64,000 bases of DNA from a bacterium HR10 (GCA_002923315.1 BEHM01000011.1:1-64000), one strand, 5' to 3'. Positions 15,898 to 25,379 are shown, counted from the stretch's first letter. A program made the numbers and translations. The notes: generated by a model from the letters alone, not told the origin.

Positions 15898-17001
15898 TCA
15901 CCGACGCGGATCGTATCGTTCCTGGAACTCCTGCATGAAATCGCGCAGGGCGCGTACCCCCTCCAGCGGCATCGCGTTGTAGAGCGACGCGCGGAGACCG
16001 CCGACGGAGCGATGCCCCTTGAGCTCATACAGCCCGCGCGCTTCGGCTTCCCGCAGGAACGCGCGCTCGAGCTCCTGGTTCGGCAAGCGCCAGGTCACGT
16101 TCATGAGGGATCGGCTCTCCGGATGCGCATGGCCGCGATAGAACCCCTCGCTTCGATCAATGACGTCGTAGAGCAGTTGCGCCTTCTGGCGGTTGAGCGC
16201 GGCCATCGGCTCCAGGCCGCCGATCTCGTGCAGCAGCCATCGGGTGACGAGCATGAAGATGTAGATGGCGAAGACCGGGGGGGTATTGTAGAGCGAACGA
16301 TGGCGCACGTGCGTGCGATAGTCGAGCATGGTGGGGAGCCCATCGGGGATGCGCTCGAGCAGGTCGTCGCGAAGGATGACGAGGGTCAGGCCGGCCGGCC
16401 CCGCGTTCTTCTGCGCTCCGGCGTAGAGCAGCGCGTAGCGCTCGATGGGGATCGGGCGCGAGAGGAAATCCGACGAGGCGTCGCAGACGAGGGGCACGTC
16501 GCCCGTCTCCGGCTCGGTCGCGAACTGCACGCCCTGGATCGTCTCGTTCGAGGTGAAATGGACGTAGGCCGCGCGCGAGGGGATGGGGACCTCCTGCGGG
16601 TGAGGCGCGCGCGTGTAGTTCTCCGCGCGTCCGCTCCAGAGGATGCGCACGTCGCCCTGGCGACGCGCTTCTTCGGCCGCCCGTTCGCTCCAGGAGCCCG
16701 TCACGATATAGGCGGCTTCCTCGCGGCCACGCCGCAGATTCATGGGGACCATCGAGAATTGCAAACTCGCGCCGCCCTGCAGAAAGAGCACATGATAGTG
16801 ATCGGGCAGACGCAGCAGTTGCCGGAGGTTCGCCTCGGCTTCATCCCGAATCTCCTCGAACCATCGCGAGCGGTGGCTGATCTCCAGCACCGACATCCCG
16901 ACGCCGGGCAGCGCCAGCAGGTGGCGTTGCGCTTCTTCCAGGACCGGGAGCGGGAGCATCGCCGGCCCGGCTGAGAAATTATAGACGCGCGATTCCGTCA
17001 T
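15898..17001 (-). CDS. serC: Phosphoserine aminotransferase
   Basis: A 367-residue PLP enzyme of serine (and pyridoxal phosphate) synthesis that transaminates 3-phosphohydroxypyruvate. VYNFSAGPAMLPLPVLEEAQ at the start is diagnostic; FLQGGASLQFSMVPMNL and YAGAQKNAGPAGLT with the Schiff-base Lys follow, and RASLYNAMP closes the family pattern. Start at the ATG of 17001 behind a GGAGG with a short spacing; the longer open frame upstream runs over the promoter. It converges with egtD with six bases between the stop codons. Confidence 0.94.
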   Translation of the reverse strand: MTESRVYNFSAGPAMLPLPVLEEAQRHLLALPGVGMSVLEISHRSRWFEEIRDEAEANLRQLLRLPDHYHVLFLQGGASLQFSMVPMNLRRGREEAAYIVTGSWSERAAEEARRQGDVRILWSGRAENYTRAPHPQEVPIPSRAAYVHFTSNETIQGVQFATEPETGDVPLVCDASSDFLSRPIPIERYALLYAGAQKNAGPAGLTLVILRDDLLERIPDGLPTMLDYRTHVRHRSLYNTPPVFAIYIFMLVTRWLLHEIGGLEPMAALNRQKAQLLYDVIDRSEGFYRGHAHPESRSLMNVTWRLPNQELERAFLREAEARGLYELKGHRSVGGLRASLYNAMPLEGVRALRDFMQEFQERYDPRR

Positions 17002-17040
17002 CGGCCTCCACTCCGTAGCGAGGGATGACCCGAGCGATTC

Positions 17041-17070
17041 ATTATAGGGGGTCGCCCCGTGGGGGGCCAA
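17041..17070 (-). promoter_or_regulatory. Promoter of serC
   Basis: Minus strand: TTGGCC (17070-17065), 18-nt spacer, perfect TATAAT (17046-17041). Transcription would start near 17034, 33 bases before the serC ATG. Confidence 0.6.
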
Positions 17071-17099
17071 ATCCGCTGCTCGGGATCGCGCGGGCGATG

Positions 17100-17128
17100 T
17101 TGAAAAGCACGGGCGGCTCGGGTAAGAT
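17100..17128 (+). promoter_or_regulatory. Promoter of the YjbQ gene
   Basis: TTGAAA (17100-17105), 17-nt spacer, TAAGAT (17123-17128). The transcription start would fall about 6 bases before the ATG at 17141, and no Shine-Dalgarno is present, so the message may be nearly leaderless. Confidence 0.4.
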
Positions 17129-17140
17129 TCTCTCTTCGCT

Positions 17141-17554
17141 ATGGCGGTTGAGACGAAGCAGGTGACGCTCCCGACGCAAGGTCGCGATGAGATCCGGGAC
17201 ATCACGCCGGAGGTCGCACGCGCTGTCCGTTCGAGCACCATCTCCTCGGGGACGGTGACCGTCTTCGTCCCGGGTTCGACGGCTGGGGTGACGACGATCG
17301 AGTACGAGCCGAACGTGGTCGCGGATCTGGCCGAGGCCATCCGCCGCCTCGTTCCGGAGAATCTCCCGTACCGGCATAACGCTATTGACGATAACGGCCA
17401 CAGTCATGTGCGCGCGGCTTTGGTGGGCCCTTCGTTGACCGTGCCCTTTGTGAACAAGGAGCTGTTGCTGGGCACGTGGCAGCAGATCGTCCTCATTGAT
17501 TTCGACACGCATCCGCGTCAACGCCGCCTCATTTTTCAAATCGTGGGGGAATGA
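17141..17554 (+). CDS. YjbQ/UPF0047 family protein
   Basis: A 137-residue small cytoplasmic protein of the YjbQ family, which has weak thiamine-phosphate synthase activity in some members; its main role is unsettled. The family core is clear: STISSGTVTVFVPGSTAGVTTIEYEP, then DDNGHSHVRAALVGPS with the conserved His pair, and GTWQQIVLIDFD. Full length. Its message is predicted to start only a few bases before the ATG. It runs divergently from serC and is followed by the ExbB/ExbD genes. Confidence 0.85.
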   Translation: MAVETKQVTLPTQGRDEIRDITPEVARAVRSSTISSGTVTVFVPGSTAGVTTIEYEPNVVADLAEAIRRLVPENLPYRHNAIDDNGHSHVRAALVGPSLTVPFVNKELLLGTWQQIVLIDFDTHPRQRRLIFQIVGE

Positions 17555-17623
17555 GTTGACTTTTCCGCAGGGCCTCATGCATGTTTTTGAGCGAGACCAC
17601 GGGAGATGCAGGGAGAGGGCAAC

Positions 17624-18328
17624 GTGACGAGTCATCTCATCTTTGGCATGCCGCTTCTTTGGATCGGATGGGGGACGCTCGTGGACTACTTCCAACGGGG
17701 CGGTCCCGTCATGTATCCGTTGTTGGTGTGTTCACTGGCCGGGCTCGTGGTGATCATCGAGCGCAGCTGGGTGCTGCATCGGATCAAGGACGATGCGGCG
17801 GAGGTCATCGGGCGCGTGCGGCGCGCTCTGCACGCCCGCGATCTGGACGCCGCCGTGCGCGTGTGCGATACGATTCAAGGGCCGATCGCGAACACGGTGA
17901 AAGCCGGGTTGCTCCAGGTCGGGAAGCCGGCTGAGGAGATCGAACGGATCATGGAGATCGTGGCGACGCAGGAGATCGCGCGGCTGGAGCGGTTCCTGTG
18001 GGTGCTGGCGACGGTCGCCAATATCGCGCCACTGTTCGGATTCCTGGGGACGGTGACGGGGATGATCAACGCCTTCGATCGCGTGGCGGAGGTCGGCCTG
18101 GGGAATCCGCGCGCGGTGGCCGGCGGGATCTCCGAGGCCTTGATCACCACGGCGGCGGGCCTGATCATCGCACTGCCGACGCAGGCGGCCTATAACTATC
18201 TGACCACGCGGGTGAATAAGATCTCGCTCAGCATGGAGACGGCCGGGGCCATGCTCCTGGAGACGCTCAAGGAGCTGGAGTCGTATCTGCCGCGGCCGGA
18301 GATGGAGACGCCGATGGCCGGGCGGTGA
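17624..18328 (+). CDS. MotA/TolQ/ExbB proton channel family protein
   Basis: A 234-residue inner-membrane protein of the ExbB/TolQ family, which with ExbD turns the proton gradient into work for a TonB- or TolA-like partner. Three membrane segments are expected: PVMYPLLVCSLAGLVVIIER, VLATVANIAPLFGFLGTVTGMI and ISEALITTAAGLIIALPTQAAY, the last two lining the channel. The GTG at 17624 follows AGGGAGAGG at good spacing; an ATG six codons earlier is possible. The next gene starts across its stop codon, giving an exbB-exbD-exbD operon. Confidence 0.9.
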   Translation: MTSHLIFGMPLLWIGWGTLVDYFQRGGPVMYPLLVCSLAGLVVIIERSWVLHRIKDDAAEVIGRVRRALHARDLDAAVRVCDTIQGPIANTVKAGLLQVGKPAEEIERIMEIVATQEIARLERFLWVLATVANIAPLFGFLGTVTGMINAFDRVAEVGLGNPRAVAGGISEALITTAAGLIIALPTQAAYNYLTTRVNKISLSMETAGAMLLETLKELESYLPRPEMETPMAGR

Positions 18329-18330
18329 CC

Positions 18331-18765
18331 ATGTTGCGCCTACGACGACGCGTACATCGGATCGCGCCGACCATCCCCACGGCCTCGATGGCTGACATCG
18401 CCTTCCTGCTCATCATCTTCTTCCTGGTCACGACGGTCTTCAGCACGGATCAGACGGTCGTGGACTTGCCGACGTCGGTGAATCGAGAGGACGTCTATCG
18501 CAACAGCGCGATCATCACGATCACGGTGGATCGCGTGATCAAGGTCACCGATGGAGAGCATTCCGAGACGGTAGAGTCGGTGGAACACCTGGATCGGTTC
18601 ATCGCGGATGTCCTGCGGCGCAATCCCGATCGGCCTTTCATCGTGAAGGCCGATCGCGCCGTGCCGTATCAGCTCGTCGAATTCGCCCTGGAGCGCTTGC
18701 GGTTGAGTCGCGCGCGAACGGTCTATTTCCTGACCGAGGGGCGTCCGCCTCGGCGTCCGAGCTGA
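18331..18765 (+). CDS. ExbD/TolR family protein (first copy)
   Basis: A 144-residue protein with one N-terminal membrane helix and a periplasmic domain. The helix stretch IPTASMADIAFLLIIFFLV contains the conserved Asp that carries protons in ExbD. Start could also be the GTG at 18325, which overlaps the stop of the ExbB gene. The second ExbD gene follows after 13 bases; the two share a 51-base nearly identical segment over the helix. Confidence 0.9.
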   Translation: MLRLRRRVHRIAPTIPTASMADIAFLLIIFFLVTTVFSTDQTVVDLPTSVNREDVYRNSAIITITVDRVIKVTDGEHSETVESVEHLDRFIADVLRRNPDRPFIVKADRAVPYQLVEFALERLRLSRARTVYFLTEGRPPRRPS

Positions 18766-18778
18766 CGGGAGGAAGCCT

Positions 18779-19219
18779 ATGCGCGTCCCGCGTCGGAAGA
18801 TTCCGTCTGAGATCCCCACGGCCTCGATGGCCGACATCGCCTTCCTGCTCATCATCTTCTTCATGCTGACGGCGGCGTTCGCGGCTATCAAAGGGTTGAG
18901 CTTCGGTCTGCCGCCGGAGGATCCGACGTTGATGGTGCACGTCCGGCCGGAGCAAGCGCTCTACGTCAAAGTCCTCGCCGACGGACAGTATCGGTTGAAC
19001 GATCAGCCGATTCGCATCGAGGATCTCGGCCCCGCCATCAAGGGGAAGATCGAGCAGAACAAGAACACGCCGGTGATCATTGACACCGATCCCGAGGCTC
19101 CATTTGAGGCGATGATCGCTGCTTTCGATGAAGCGAAGCTCGCCGGAGCGACGCGCATCTCTCTGCCCACGCCCGCCGATCGCTTGCGCTGGCGGATGCT
19201 CGGAGGGCGCGGACGATGA
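18779..19219 (+). CDS. ExbD/TolR family protein (second copy)
   Basis: A 146-residue paralogue of the preceding gene. The helix IPTASMADIAFLLIIFFML has the same conserved Asp, while the periplasmic part is different (LPPEDPTLMVHVRPEQALYV and onwards). GGGAGGAAG precedes the ATG. Two unequal ExbDs with one ExbB occur in Bacteroidetes- and Acidobacteria-type Ton systems. No TonB is encoded in the window. The gene converges with the STAS gene with 28 bases between. Confidence 0.9.
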   Translation: MRVPRRKIPSEIPTASMADIAFLLIIFFMLTAAFAAIKGLSFGLPPEDPTLMVHVRPEQALYVKVLADGQYRLNDQPIRIEDLGPAIKGKIEQNKNTPVIIDTDPEAPFEAMIAAFDEAKLAGATRISLPTPADRLRWRMLGGRGR

Positions 19220-19247
19220 GGCGGGGCGTAGGGGTGGGCGCTCGCGC

Positions 19248-19589
19248 TCAGCGGGCGAAGCTCTTGAGGGCCGCTTCCTCGGAGTCGAAGGATTCGAAGA
19301 CGGAGATGAGCTTGGTGATCGTCAGCAGATCCTGAATGCGCGCGGTGAGATTCAGCAGCTTCAGTTCGCCTCCCTCTCGGCGCACCGTCGTGTACGCGCG
19401 CACCAGTTCGCCCAATCCGGCGCTGTCCATATAGGGGACGTTGGCCAGATTGAGGAGGATCTTCCGCACGCCCGACTGCAGGAGGCGACGGATGGCCTCC
19501 CGCAGTTGCACGTCGCCCTCGCCGAGCAGGATCTTCCCATCAATGTCGAGGATCACCACATCGTTATGCCGTCGCTCTGTGATCGTCAT
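19248..19589 (-). CDS. STAS-domain anti-sigma factor antagonist
   Basis: A 113-residue single-domain STAS protein of the SpoIIAA/RsbV type, which frees a sigma factor by binding its anti-sigma kinase. The phosphorylatable Ser is in NVPYMDSAGLGELV. Full length, cytoplasmic. No anti-sigma kinase or sigma factor is adjacent, so its partner lies elsewhere. AAAGGAGG is 12 bases before the ATG, a rather long spacing. Its own promoter, with a perfect -10 box, is just upstream. Confidence 0.88.
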   Translation of the reverse strand: MTITERRHNDVVILDIDGKILLGEGDVQLREAIRRLLQSGVRKILLNLANVPYMDSAGLGELVRAYTTVRREGGELKLLNLTARIQDLLTITKLISVFESFDSEEAALKSFAR

Positions 19590-19624
19590 TGCTCTTGCGC
19601 TCCTCCTTTCGATGAACCGCTCGC

Positions 19625-19654
19625 ATTATAGGTGACGGTCAAGGGGGAAGTCAA
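19625..19654 (-). promoter_or_regulatory. Promoter of the STAS gene
   Basis: Minus strand: TTGACT (19654-19649), 18-nt spacer, perfect TATAAT (19630-19625). One of the strongest sigma70-like promoters in the window. Confidence 0.7.
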
Positions 19655-19684
19655 CAAGGGTCGCTCGGCGCATGAAGGGGCCGC

Positions 19685-19713
19685 TTGAAGAGGGGGAGGC
19701 GATCCCGTACACT
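19685..19713 (+). promoter_or_regulatory. Possible promoter of the OPT transporter gene
   Basis: TTGAAG (19685-19690), 17-nt spacer, TACACT (19708-19713); matches are four of six in both boxes. Confidence 0.35.
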
Positions 19714-19781
19714 ACGTCGGGCGCGCCAAGCGGCGTCGCTCGCATGCGGTCGCGCGCAGTCTCGATGGGGAGGGAAAGGCG

Positions 19782-21734
19782 ATGAATCGAAAAGAGACGC
19801 CCTATGTTCCACCGGAGCAGAGTGCACCGGAGTTGACGTTTCGGGCCTTGTTCATCGGCATCGTCCTGGCGATCGTCCTGGGGGCGGCCAACGCCTATGT
19901 GGGGATGAAAGCCGGCTTGACCGTTGCGGCGACCTTTCCGGCGACGGTGATGGCGCTGGCCTTGCTGCGACCCCTGGGCGGAGGCGTGCTGGAGCAAAAC
20001 GTCGCGCGCACGACGGCTTCGGTCGGCGAAGCGCTCGTCGCGGGCGCCATCTTCACGATCCCGGCGTTCCTGCTGACGGGCGTGTGGGCGGAGTTCGACT
20101 ATTGGGAGAGCACGCTCATCATGTTCGTCGGCGGGACGCTCGGCGTCTTGTTCGTCACGTTCCTGCGTCGGGTGCTCGTTCATGATCCGGAGCTGCCGTT
20201 TCCCGAGAGCGTCGCGTGCGCGGAGTTGACCAAAGCCGGGCAGGCGGGGCACACGGGCGCCAGCTATGTCTTCGGCGCCATGGGCCTCAGCGCGTTCATT
20301 GAGGTCTTCAAGAACGACATCGGCATCAAAGTCATTCAGGAATACGCGCGCGGGTTCCTTCCCTTTCGGCACTTCGCCTCCCCCGTTCTCCCCGGCGTTC
20401 AGCACGGCGGAGGGATCGTGTGGGTGACGCCTTCGGCTTCGCCCATGCTCATGGGGGTGGGGTTCATCATCGGGTGGCGCTTGGCCGCGTTGGTCTTCAC
20501 GGGGGGACTCCTGGCGTGGGGATTGTTGGTCCCACTTCTGCTATTCGCGGGCCCGCATCTGGAATCGGCGGCGGGCAGTCGGGGCTGGATGGAGATCGCC
20601 TCGACGGTGTGGCGGCAGCAAGTGCGTCCGCTCGCCGTGGGGGCCATGATCGTCGCGGCCTTCTACACGCTCTCCCGGCTGCGGGGAGCCCTTCGCTCGG
20701 CCTTCGCTCACGCTGTGCAGGATCTGCTGCGCATTGTGCGTAGGGAGGGGACGACTTCGAGCGAGGTGCTGCGCACGGAGAGGGACCTGCCGCTGGGAGC
20801 CGTGCTGTTGGGGATTCTCGTCCTGGCCATCCCGGTCGGCATCCTCTACGAGTACTTCACCGAGCGCGTGGGGGCGGCCATCGTCACGACGCTCGTGATG
20901 CTGCTGGCCGGACTCCTCTTTGCGGCCGTCGCGGGCTATCTGGTCGGGTTGATCGGTAGCTCCAATAATCCCATCTCGGGATTGACGCTCTCGACGTTGA
21001 TCCTAGCCGGGCTGATCCTGCTCGGCATCGGCGTGAGCGGGGCACGGGGCGTGCTCGCCGTGCTCGGCGTCGCGGCCGTGATCTGCTGCGCGATGGGCAT
21101 CGCCGGCGATATGATGCAAGACTTGAAAGTGGGACACCTGCTCGGCGGCACGCCCTGGCGGATGCAGCTCGGCGAGATGATCGGCGTCTGGTTCTCGGCG
21201 CTCGTGTTGACGATTCCTCTGGTCGTCCTCCATAAGACGTACACGATCGGTTCAGAAGCATTGCCAGCGCCGCAGGCGGGACTGATGGCGATGATGTCGC
21301 AGGGGATCATGGCCGGGCAAATGGCCTGGCCGCTCGTGCTCATGGGGGCCCTGCTGGCCGTGGCCCTCATCTTGCTGCGCGTGCCCTCGGTGATGCTCAT
21401 CGCCGTCGGCATGTACCTGCCGTTCTATTCGACGGCCGCGATCTTCGTCGGCGGTCTCTTCCGCGCGATCCTGGACGCGGCGTTGCGTCGCCGATCGCTC
21501 GCCGAGAGCGAACGGGAGCGCGTGGAGAATATCGGGATCTTGCTCGCCTCCGGATTGATCGCCGGCGAGTCCATCACGTCTATCGTGCTCGCCTTCTTGT
21601 TCATCGGCGGGATCACTTTGCCCAAGCCCATCGTCGCCTCGGCGATCATGGGGGGGACGGCCATGCTCGTCTTCGTGATCACGGCGCTGGTGCTCATCGT
21701 GCCGCCGCTGCGCGCTGCCGGTCGGCGCGCTTGA
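19782..21734 (+). CDS. OPT family oligopeptide or metal-chelate transporter
   Basis: A 650-residue inner-membrane transporter with about 14-16 membrane segments. The start LTFRALFIGIVLAIVLGAANAYVGMKAGLTVAATFPATVMALALL, the ENxxRTTASVGEA-like segment and PELPFPESVACAELTKAG are typical of the bacterial OPT/YSL branch, which imports small peptides or peptide-like metal chelates using the proton gradient. A good GGGAGGGAAAG site precedes the ATG. The next gene's -35 box overlaps its stop codon. The substrate is not evident. Confidence 0.9.
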   Translation: MNRKETPYVPPEQSAPELTFRALFIGIVLAIVLGAANAYVGMKAGLTVAATFPATVMALALLRPLGGGVLEQNVARTTASVGEALVAGAIFTIPAFLLTGVWAEFDYWESTLIMFVGGTLGVLFVTFLRRVLVHDPELPFPESVACAELTKAGQAGHTGASYVFGAMGLSAFIEVFKNDIGIKVIQEYARGFLPFRHFASPVLPGVQHGGGIVWVTPSASPMLMGVGFIIGWRLAALVFTGGLLAWGLLVPLLLFAGPHLESAAGSRGWMEIASTVWRQQVRPLAVGAMIVAAFYTLSRLRGALRSAFAHAVQDLLRIVRREGTTSSEVLRTERDLPLGAVLLGILVLAIPVGILYEYFTERVGAAIVTTLVMLLAGLLFAAVAGYLVGLIGSSNNPISGLTLSTLILAGLILLGIGVSGARGVLAVLGVAAVICCAMGIAGDMMQDLKVGHLLGGTPWRMQLGEMIGVWFSALVLTIPLVVLHKTYTIGSEALPAPQAGLMAMMSQGIMAGQMAWPLVLMGALLAVALILLRVPSVMLIAVGMYLPFYSTAAIFVGGLFRAILDAALRRRSLAESERERVENIGILLASGLIAGESITSIVLAFLFIGGITLPKPIVASAIMGGTAMLVFVITALVLIVPPLRAAGRRA

Positions 21735-21759
21735 CGGACGCGGAGGCTTCCTCTAAATT
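21731..21759 (+). promoter_or_regulatory. Promoter of the first clpX gene
   Basis: TTGACG (21731-21736, overlapping the stop codon of the OPT gene), 17-nt spacer, TAAATT (21754-21759). Confidence 0.45.
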
Positions 21760-21782
21760 GCAGAGTTCGAGGTCACGACGGT

Positions 21783-22979
21783 ATGGCCAGGCGCGCTCAA
21801 TACTGCTTCTTGTGCGGTCGTGCGGAGACGATGTTCGTGAGCATCGGGCCGGATGCGGCCGTGTGCGTGCGCTGCATCCGGGCCTTGAATGCGGCCGCCG
21901 ATTCGGTCATCGCGCGGCAACGTTCGCGCGCGGAGCCGGAGCCGTGGGTCCTGCCCCGTCCGGCGGAGATCAAGGCGTTCCTGGATCAGTACGTCATCGG
22001 GCAGGAGCACGCGAAGCGTCGTGTCGCCCTCTCGGTTTATCAGCATTATCGCCGGTTGCAGCTCCTGGATCAGGGGCAGACCGATGTCGAGTTGGAGAAG
22101 AGCAATATCCTCATGATCGGCCCGACCGGGACGGGGAAGACGCTCATTGCGCGAACGCTGGCGAAGTTCCTCAAGGTGCCCTTCGCCATCGCGGATGCGA
22201 CGACGTTGACCGAAGCCGGCTATGTGGGGGAGGATGTCGAGAACGTCCTCACGCGATTGGTCGTGGCGGCGGATGGAGACATCAAGGCGGCCGAGCGCGG
22301 CATCGTCTACATTGACGAGATTGATAAGATCGCGCGCAAGAGCGAGAGCCCTTCGATCACGCGCGACGTCTCGGGCGAGGGGGTGCAACAGGCGCTGTTG
22401 AAGATCATCGAGGGGACGATGGCGACGCTGCCGCCGCTTGGCGGGCGCAAGCATCCGCAGGCGAATCAGGAGCAGATTGACACGACGCACATCCTCTTCA
22501 TCTGCGGGGGGGCGTTCGAGGGATTGGAGAAGATCATTCAGGATCGGATCTCGAAGAAAGGGGGGATCGGGTTCACGGGGCGTCCGCCGGGACAGGATCA
22601 ACGCATGGAGGTGCTCACCGAAGATCTGCTCAAGTACGGGCTCATTCCGGAGCTGATTGGTCGGCTGCCGATCATCGTGACGCTGGATCCGCTGGACGAG
22701 GATGCGTTGGTGGACATCCTGGTGAAGCCGCGCAATTCGCTCATCAAGCAGTTCAGTCGCTACTTCGAGATGGAGGGGGCGCGCCTGACGGTCTCCGAGG
22801 AGGCATTGCGGCGCATCGCGCGCGAGGCCCTGGCCAAGAAGATCGGCGCGCGTGGTTTGCGGGCCATCCTGGAGCGCCTCTTCGAGGACGTGCTGTTCGA
22901 GTTGCCCGGGCAAGGGGCCGGAAGCGTTTATCATCTGGGAGAGGATCTGGTCGTGCGGCGCATCGAGCGCGCGGCGTGA
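21783..22979 (+). CDS. ClpX-type AAA+ unfoldase (divergent paralogue)
   Basis: A 398-residue ClpX family ATPase. The N-terminal zinc domain is present (CFLC then CVRC) but the spacing residues differ from canonical ClpX. The AAA+ core has Walker A GPTGTGKT, pore loop GYVG, Walker [10 protein letters not shown], the RKH loop and sensor 2 GARGLRAIL. An IGF motif (KKGGIGFTG) is kept, so docking on ClpP is possible. It differs from the second, canonical copy 2.4 kb downstream beside clpP (different zinc domain and C-terminal tail). Role: unfolding selected substrates for ClpP, or a specialised adaptor-dependent version. It has its own promoter. Confidence 0.88.
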   Translation: MARRAQYCFLCGRAETMFVSIGPDAAVCVRCIRALNAAADSVIARQRSRAEPEPWVLPRPAEIKAFLDQYVIGQEHAKRRVALSVYQHYRRLQLLDQGQTDVELEKSNILMIGPTGTGKTLIARTLAKFLKVPFAIADATTLTEAGYVGEDVENVLTRLVVAADGDIKAAERGIVYIDEIDKIARKSESPSITRDVSGEGVQQALLKIIEGTMATLPPLGGRKHPQANQEQIDTTHILFICGGAFEGLEKIIQDRISKKGGIGFTGRPPGQDQRMEVLTEDLLKYGLIPELIGRLPIIVTLDPLDEDALVDILVKPRNSLIKQFSRYFEMEGARLTVSEEALRRIAREALAKKIGARGLRAILERLFEDVLFELPGQGAGSVYHLGEDLVVRRIERAA

Positions 22980-22989
22980 GGCTCCCATC

Positions 22990-23019
22990 TTGACAGGGGC
23001 GCCGCTGTCGGGCTACATT
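22990..23019 (+). promoter_or_regulatory. Promoter of the tRNA-Lys/tRNA-Leu unit
   Basis: TTGACA (22990-22995), 18-nt spacer, TACATT (23014-23019), 26 bases before the first tRNA base. Confidence 0.6.
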
Positions 23020-23045
23020 TTCGATCTCCGGATCTTTGACATGGT

Positions 23046-23121
23046 GGGCCGTTAGCTCAACTGGTAGAGCAGCGGACTCTTAATCCGCGGGTTGGAGGTT
23101 CAAGTCCTCCACGGCTCACCA
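23046..23121 (+). tRNA. tRNA-Lys(CTT)
   Basis: A 76-base cloverleaf: acceptor GGGCCGT with ACGGCTC (one G-U), discriminator A, CCA encoded. The anticodon loop CTCTTAA gives anticodon CTT at 23079-23081, reading AAG. The T-loop GTTCAAGTC is standard. Confidence 0.95.
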
Positions 23122-23136
23122 CGTGTCTCACTCTCT

Positions 23137-23222
23137 GCGAAAGTGGCGGAACTGGGAGACGCGCCAGACTTAGGATCTGGTGGCCATAGGCCGTGGGGGT
23201 TCGAATCCCCCCTTTCGCACCA
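23137..23222 (+). tRNA. tRNA-Leu(TAG)
   Basis: An 86-base class II tRNA: acceptor GCGAAAG with CTTTCGC, discriminator A, CCA encoded. The anticodon loop CTTAGGA gives anticodon TAG at 23171-23173, reading CUA. The long variable arm TGGCCATAGGCCG fits leucine. It lies 15 bases after tRNA-Lys and shares its promoter. Confidence 0.95.
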
Positions 23223-23354
23223 GCCGAGAGATCCCTTCCGTGATACCATCCAGGTGACCGACCGGGGAGTGCAGTCAGCGTCGCTCTCGATGAAAGGGAA
23301 CGCCCCGGGTGATCCCATCAGGGCGCACAGGAGCGAGGGGGGAGCATTTTCGCC

Positions 23355-24656
23355 ATGACGCCGAAGGTCGAAGTCCGAGACCTCTCCGAGTGCCGAAAGG
23401 AATTGCTCATCGAACTGCCCGTGGAGGACGTGCGTCGAGAGCTGGAGCGGATCTATGGTGATCTGGCGCGGCGACTGACGGTCCCCGGATTTCGCCCGGG
23501 CCGCGTGCCGCTCTCCGTCGCGCGGCAGCGGTTCAAGCGAGAGGCCCGCGAGGAATTACAGCGTCGGTTGGTGCCGCTGTTGATCGAACAGGCGCTCTCG
23601 ACTCATCGGTGGCGGCTGGCGGCCGGGCCGGAGGTCATGGATCTCGTCCTCTCGGAGACGGAACCGCTTCGGATGCGGGCGCGGGTCGAAGTCTTCCCTC
23701 ACGTGGATGTGCGCGCATATCGCGGGCGACGAGCGGTCAAGCGCGTTCGTCCGGTGACGGAGTCGGAGATCCAGAGCGTTCTCGAACGGCTTCGGGAGGC
23801 GCATTCGGTCCTGATCCCGGTCGAGGGGCGAGCGGCGGCCGTCGGCGATGTCGTCACGCTCCGCGTCACGGCTGAGGAAGTGGATGAGCGCGGCGCTCCC
23901 CTCCGTCGCGTGTTCGAGCAACAGGAGATGACGCTGGAGCTGACGCCGGAGGGGGTGGAAGCAGATCCGTTCGCGCGCGAGATCGTCGGGTGCGCGGCGG
24001 GTCAGGAGAAGACGTTCGTGCTCCCCGGGGATGCGGGGCGCAGGATCCGTTACGCGGTCGTCGTGAACGACGTGCGGCGCAAAGAGGTCCCGGAGTTGGA
24101 CGATGAGTTCGCTCAAACGGTGAGCCAACGGGCGGAGACGCTCGAGGAGCTGCGCGAGTTGATCCGGCAGGAGCTGGAGCGGCGGCATGCGGAGGAGGCG
24201 GAGGCCGAGCTTCGGGAGCAGCTTCTGGATCAGCTGGTGCGGGAGCATCCGTTCGAGGTTCCGCCCACGCTCGTGGAGCATGTGGCGCGCGAGCGCATGC
24301 GGCGTTTCGCCCGAGCGCTCGCCCGCTCTGGAACTGAACCCACCTCGGCTTCTCTCGATTGGGAACAGATCGCTCGTCGAGGGATCGAGGAGGCGGCTCG
24401 TGACGTGCGCGCGATGTTGATCTTGGATCGCATCGCCGAGCAGGAGGGGATCGAGGTGAGCGAGGCCGAGATCGAAGCGGAGATCGCGCGGCGCGCCGCT
24501 CAGTGGCAGATGTTGCCCTCGGAGGTGAGGAGCCGCTTGACAACGGAAGGGGGGCTCGATACCATCAGAAACGAGATTCGGCGGCGAAAGGCGTTGGAGC
24601 TTGTCGTGGCGAGCGCCGAGGTGGAGACCGAAGAGGCTCCGCCGCAGGGGGAATGA
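23355..24656 (+). CDS. tig: Trigger factor
   Basis: A 433-residue ribosome-bound chaperone and peptidyl-prolyl isomerase. The ribosome-binding signature GFRPGRVP (usually GFRxGKxP) is near residue 43, the FKBP-like domain spans about 150-235, and the C-terminal helical chaperone arms follow ([21 protein letters not shown] onwards, rich in charged helices). It heads the quality-control operon tig-clpP-clpX-lon; clpP begins two bases after its stop. A G-rich GGGGGGAG lies about 10 bases before the ATG. Confidence 0.93.
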   Translation: MTPKVEVRDLSECRKELLIELPVEDVRRELERIYGDLARRLTVPGFRPGRVPLSVARQRFKREAREELQRRLVPLLIEQALSTHRWRLAAGPEVMDLVLSETEPLRMRARVEVFPHVDVRAYRGRRAVKRVRPVTESEIQSVLERLREAHSVLIPVEGRAAAVGDVVTLRVTAEEVDERGAPLRRVFEQQEMTLELTPEGVEADPFAREIVGCAAGQEKTFVLPGDAGRRIRYAVVVNDVRRKEVPELDDEFAQTVSQRAETLEELRELIRQELERRHAEEAEAELREQLLDQLVREHPFEVPPTLVEHVARERMRRFARALARSGTEPTSASLDWEQIARRGIEEAARDVRAMLILDRIAEQEGIEVSEAEIEAEIARRAAQWQMLPSEVRSRLTTEGGLDTIRNEIRRRKALELVVASAEVETEEAPPQGE

Positions 24657-24657
24657 G

Positions 24658-25278
24658 ATGAGGGGTATGAGGCACGGAGCGTACGATGCGTTGATCCCCA
24701 TGGTCGTGGAGCAAACGAGTCGTGGCGAGCGCGCCTACGACATCTTCTCTCGGTTGCTCAAGGATAACATCATCTTCATCGGCACGCCCATTGACGATAC
24801 GGTCGCGAATCTGGTGATCGCTCAGCTGCTTTTCCTGGAGGCGGAGGATCCGGATCGTGACATCTCGCTCTACATCAATAGCCCGGGGGGCTCGATCACA
24901 GCCGGGCTGGCCATCTACGACACGATGCAGTTCATCCGTCCCGATGTGCAGACGATTTGCGTCGGGCAAGCGGCGTCAATGGCGGCAGTGCTCCTGGCCG
25001 GGGGCGCGAAGGGGAAGCGCTTCGCCCTGCCGAATTCTCGCATCCTCATTCATCAGCCGCATGCGGGAGGGATCTCCGGACAGGCGACCGATATTAAGAT
25101 CGCGGCCGAGGAGATCCTGCGCATGCGACGGTTGATCTCTTCGATCCTGGCGCGGCACACGGGCCAGCCCTTGGAGGTCATCGAGCGGGATGTCGAACGG
25201 GATCTGATCATGACGGCGGAGCAAGCCGTCAGCTACGGTATCATTGATCACGTCATCACTCATCGGGGGCAATCCTGA
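24658..25278 (+). CDS. clpP: ATP-dependent Clp protease proteolytic subunit
   Basis: A 206-residue serine peptidase that forms the two-ring barrel served by ClpX. The catalytic Ser is in [15 protein letters not shown], His in ILIHQPHAG, and Asp in the [22 protein letters not shown] region. N-terminal [20 protein letters not shown] is standard. Start at the ATG of 24658, right after the tig stop with GGGGGA upstream; a second ATG three codons on is possible. clpX follows after 101 bases. Confidence 0.95.
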   Translation: MRGMRHGAYDALIPMVVEQTSRGERAYDIFSRLLKDNIIFIGTPIDDTVANLVIAQLLFLEAEDPDRDISLYINSPGGSITAGLAIYDTMQFIRPDVQTICVGQAASMAAVLLAGGAKGKRFALPNSRILIHQPHAGGISGQATDIKIAAEEILRMRRLISSILARHTGQPLEVIERDVERDLIMTAEQAVSYGIIDHVITHRGQS

Positions 25279-25379
25279 GCAGAGGCCTCACGGAGGGTCA
25301 CGCGGACCAACCGCATCGAAGGAGGACGGCGGTGGCGCGCGCGCGGATCCGGAGACAGTCCTGAGCGGAGGGAGATCCC

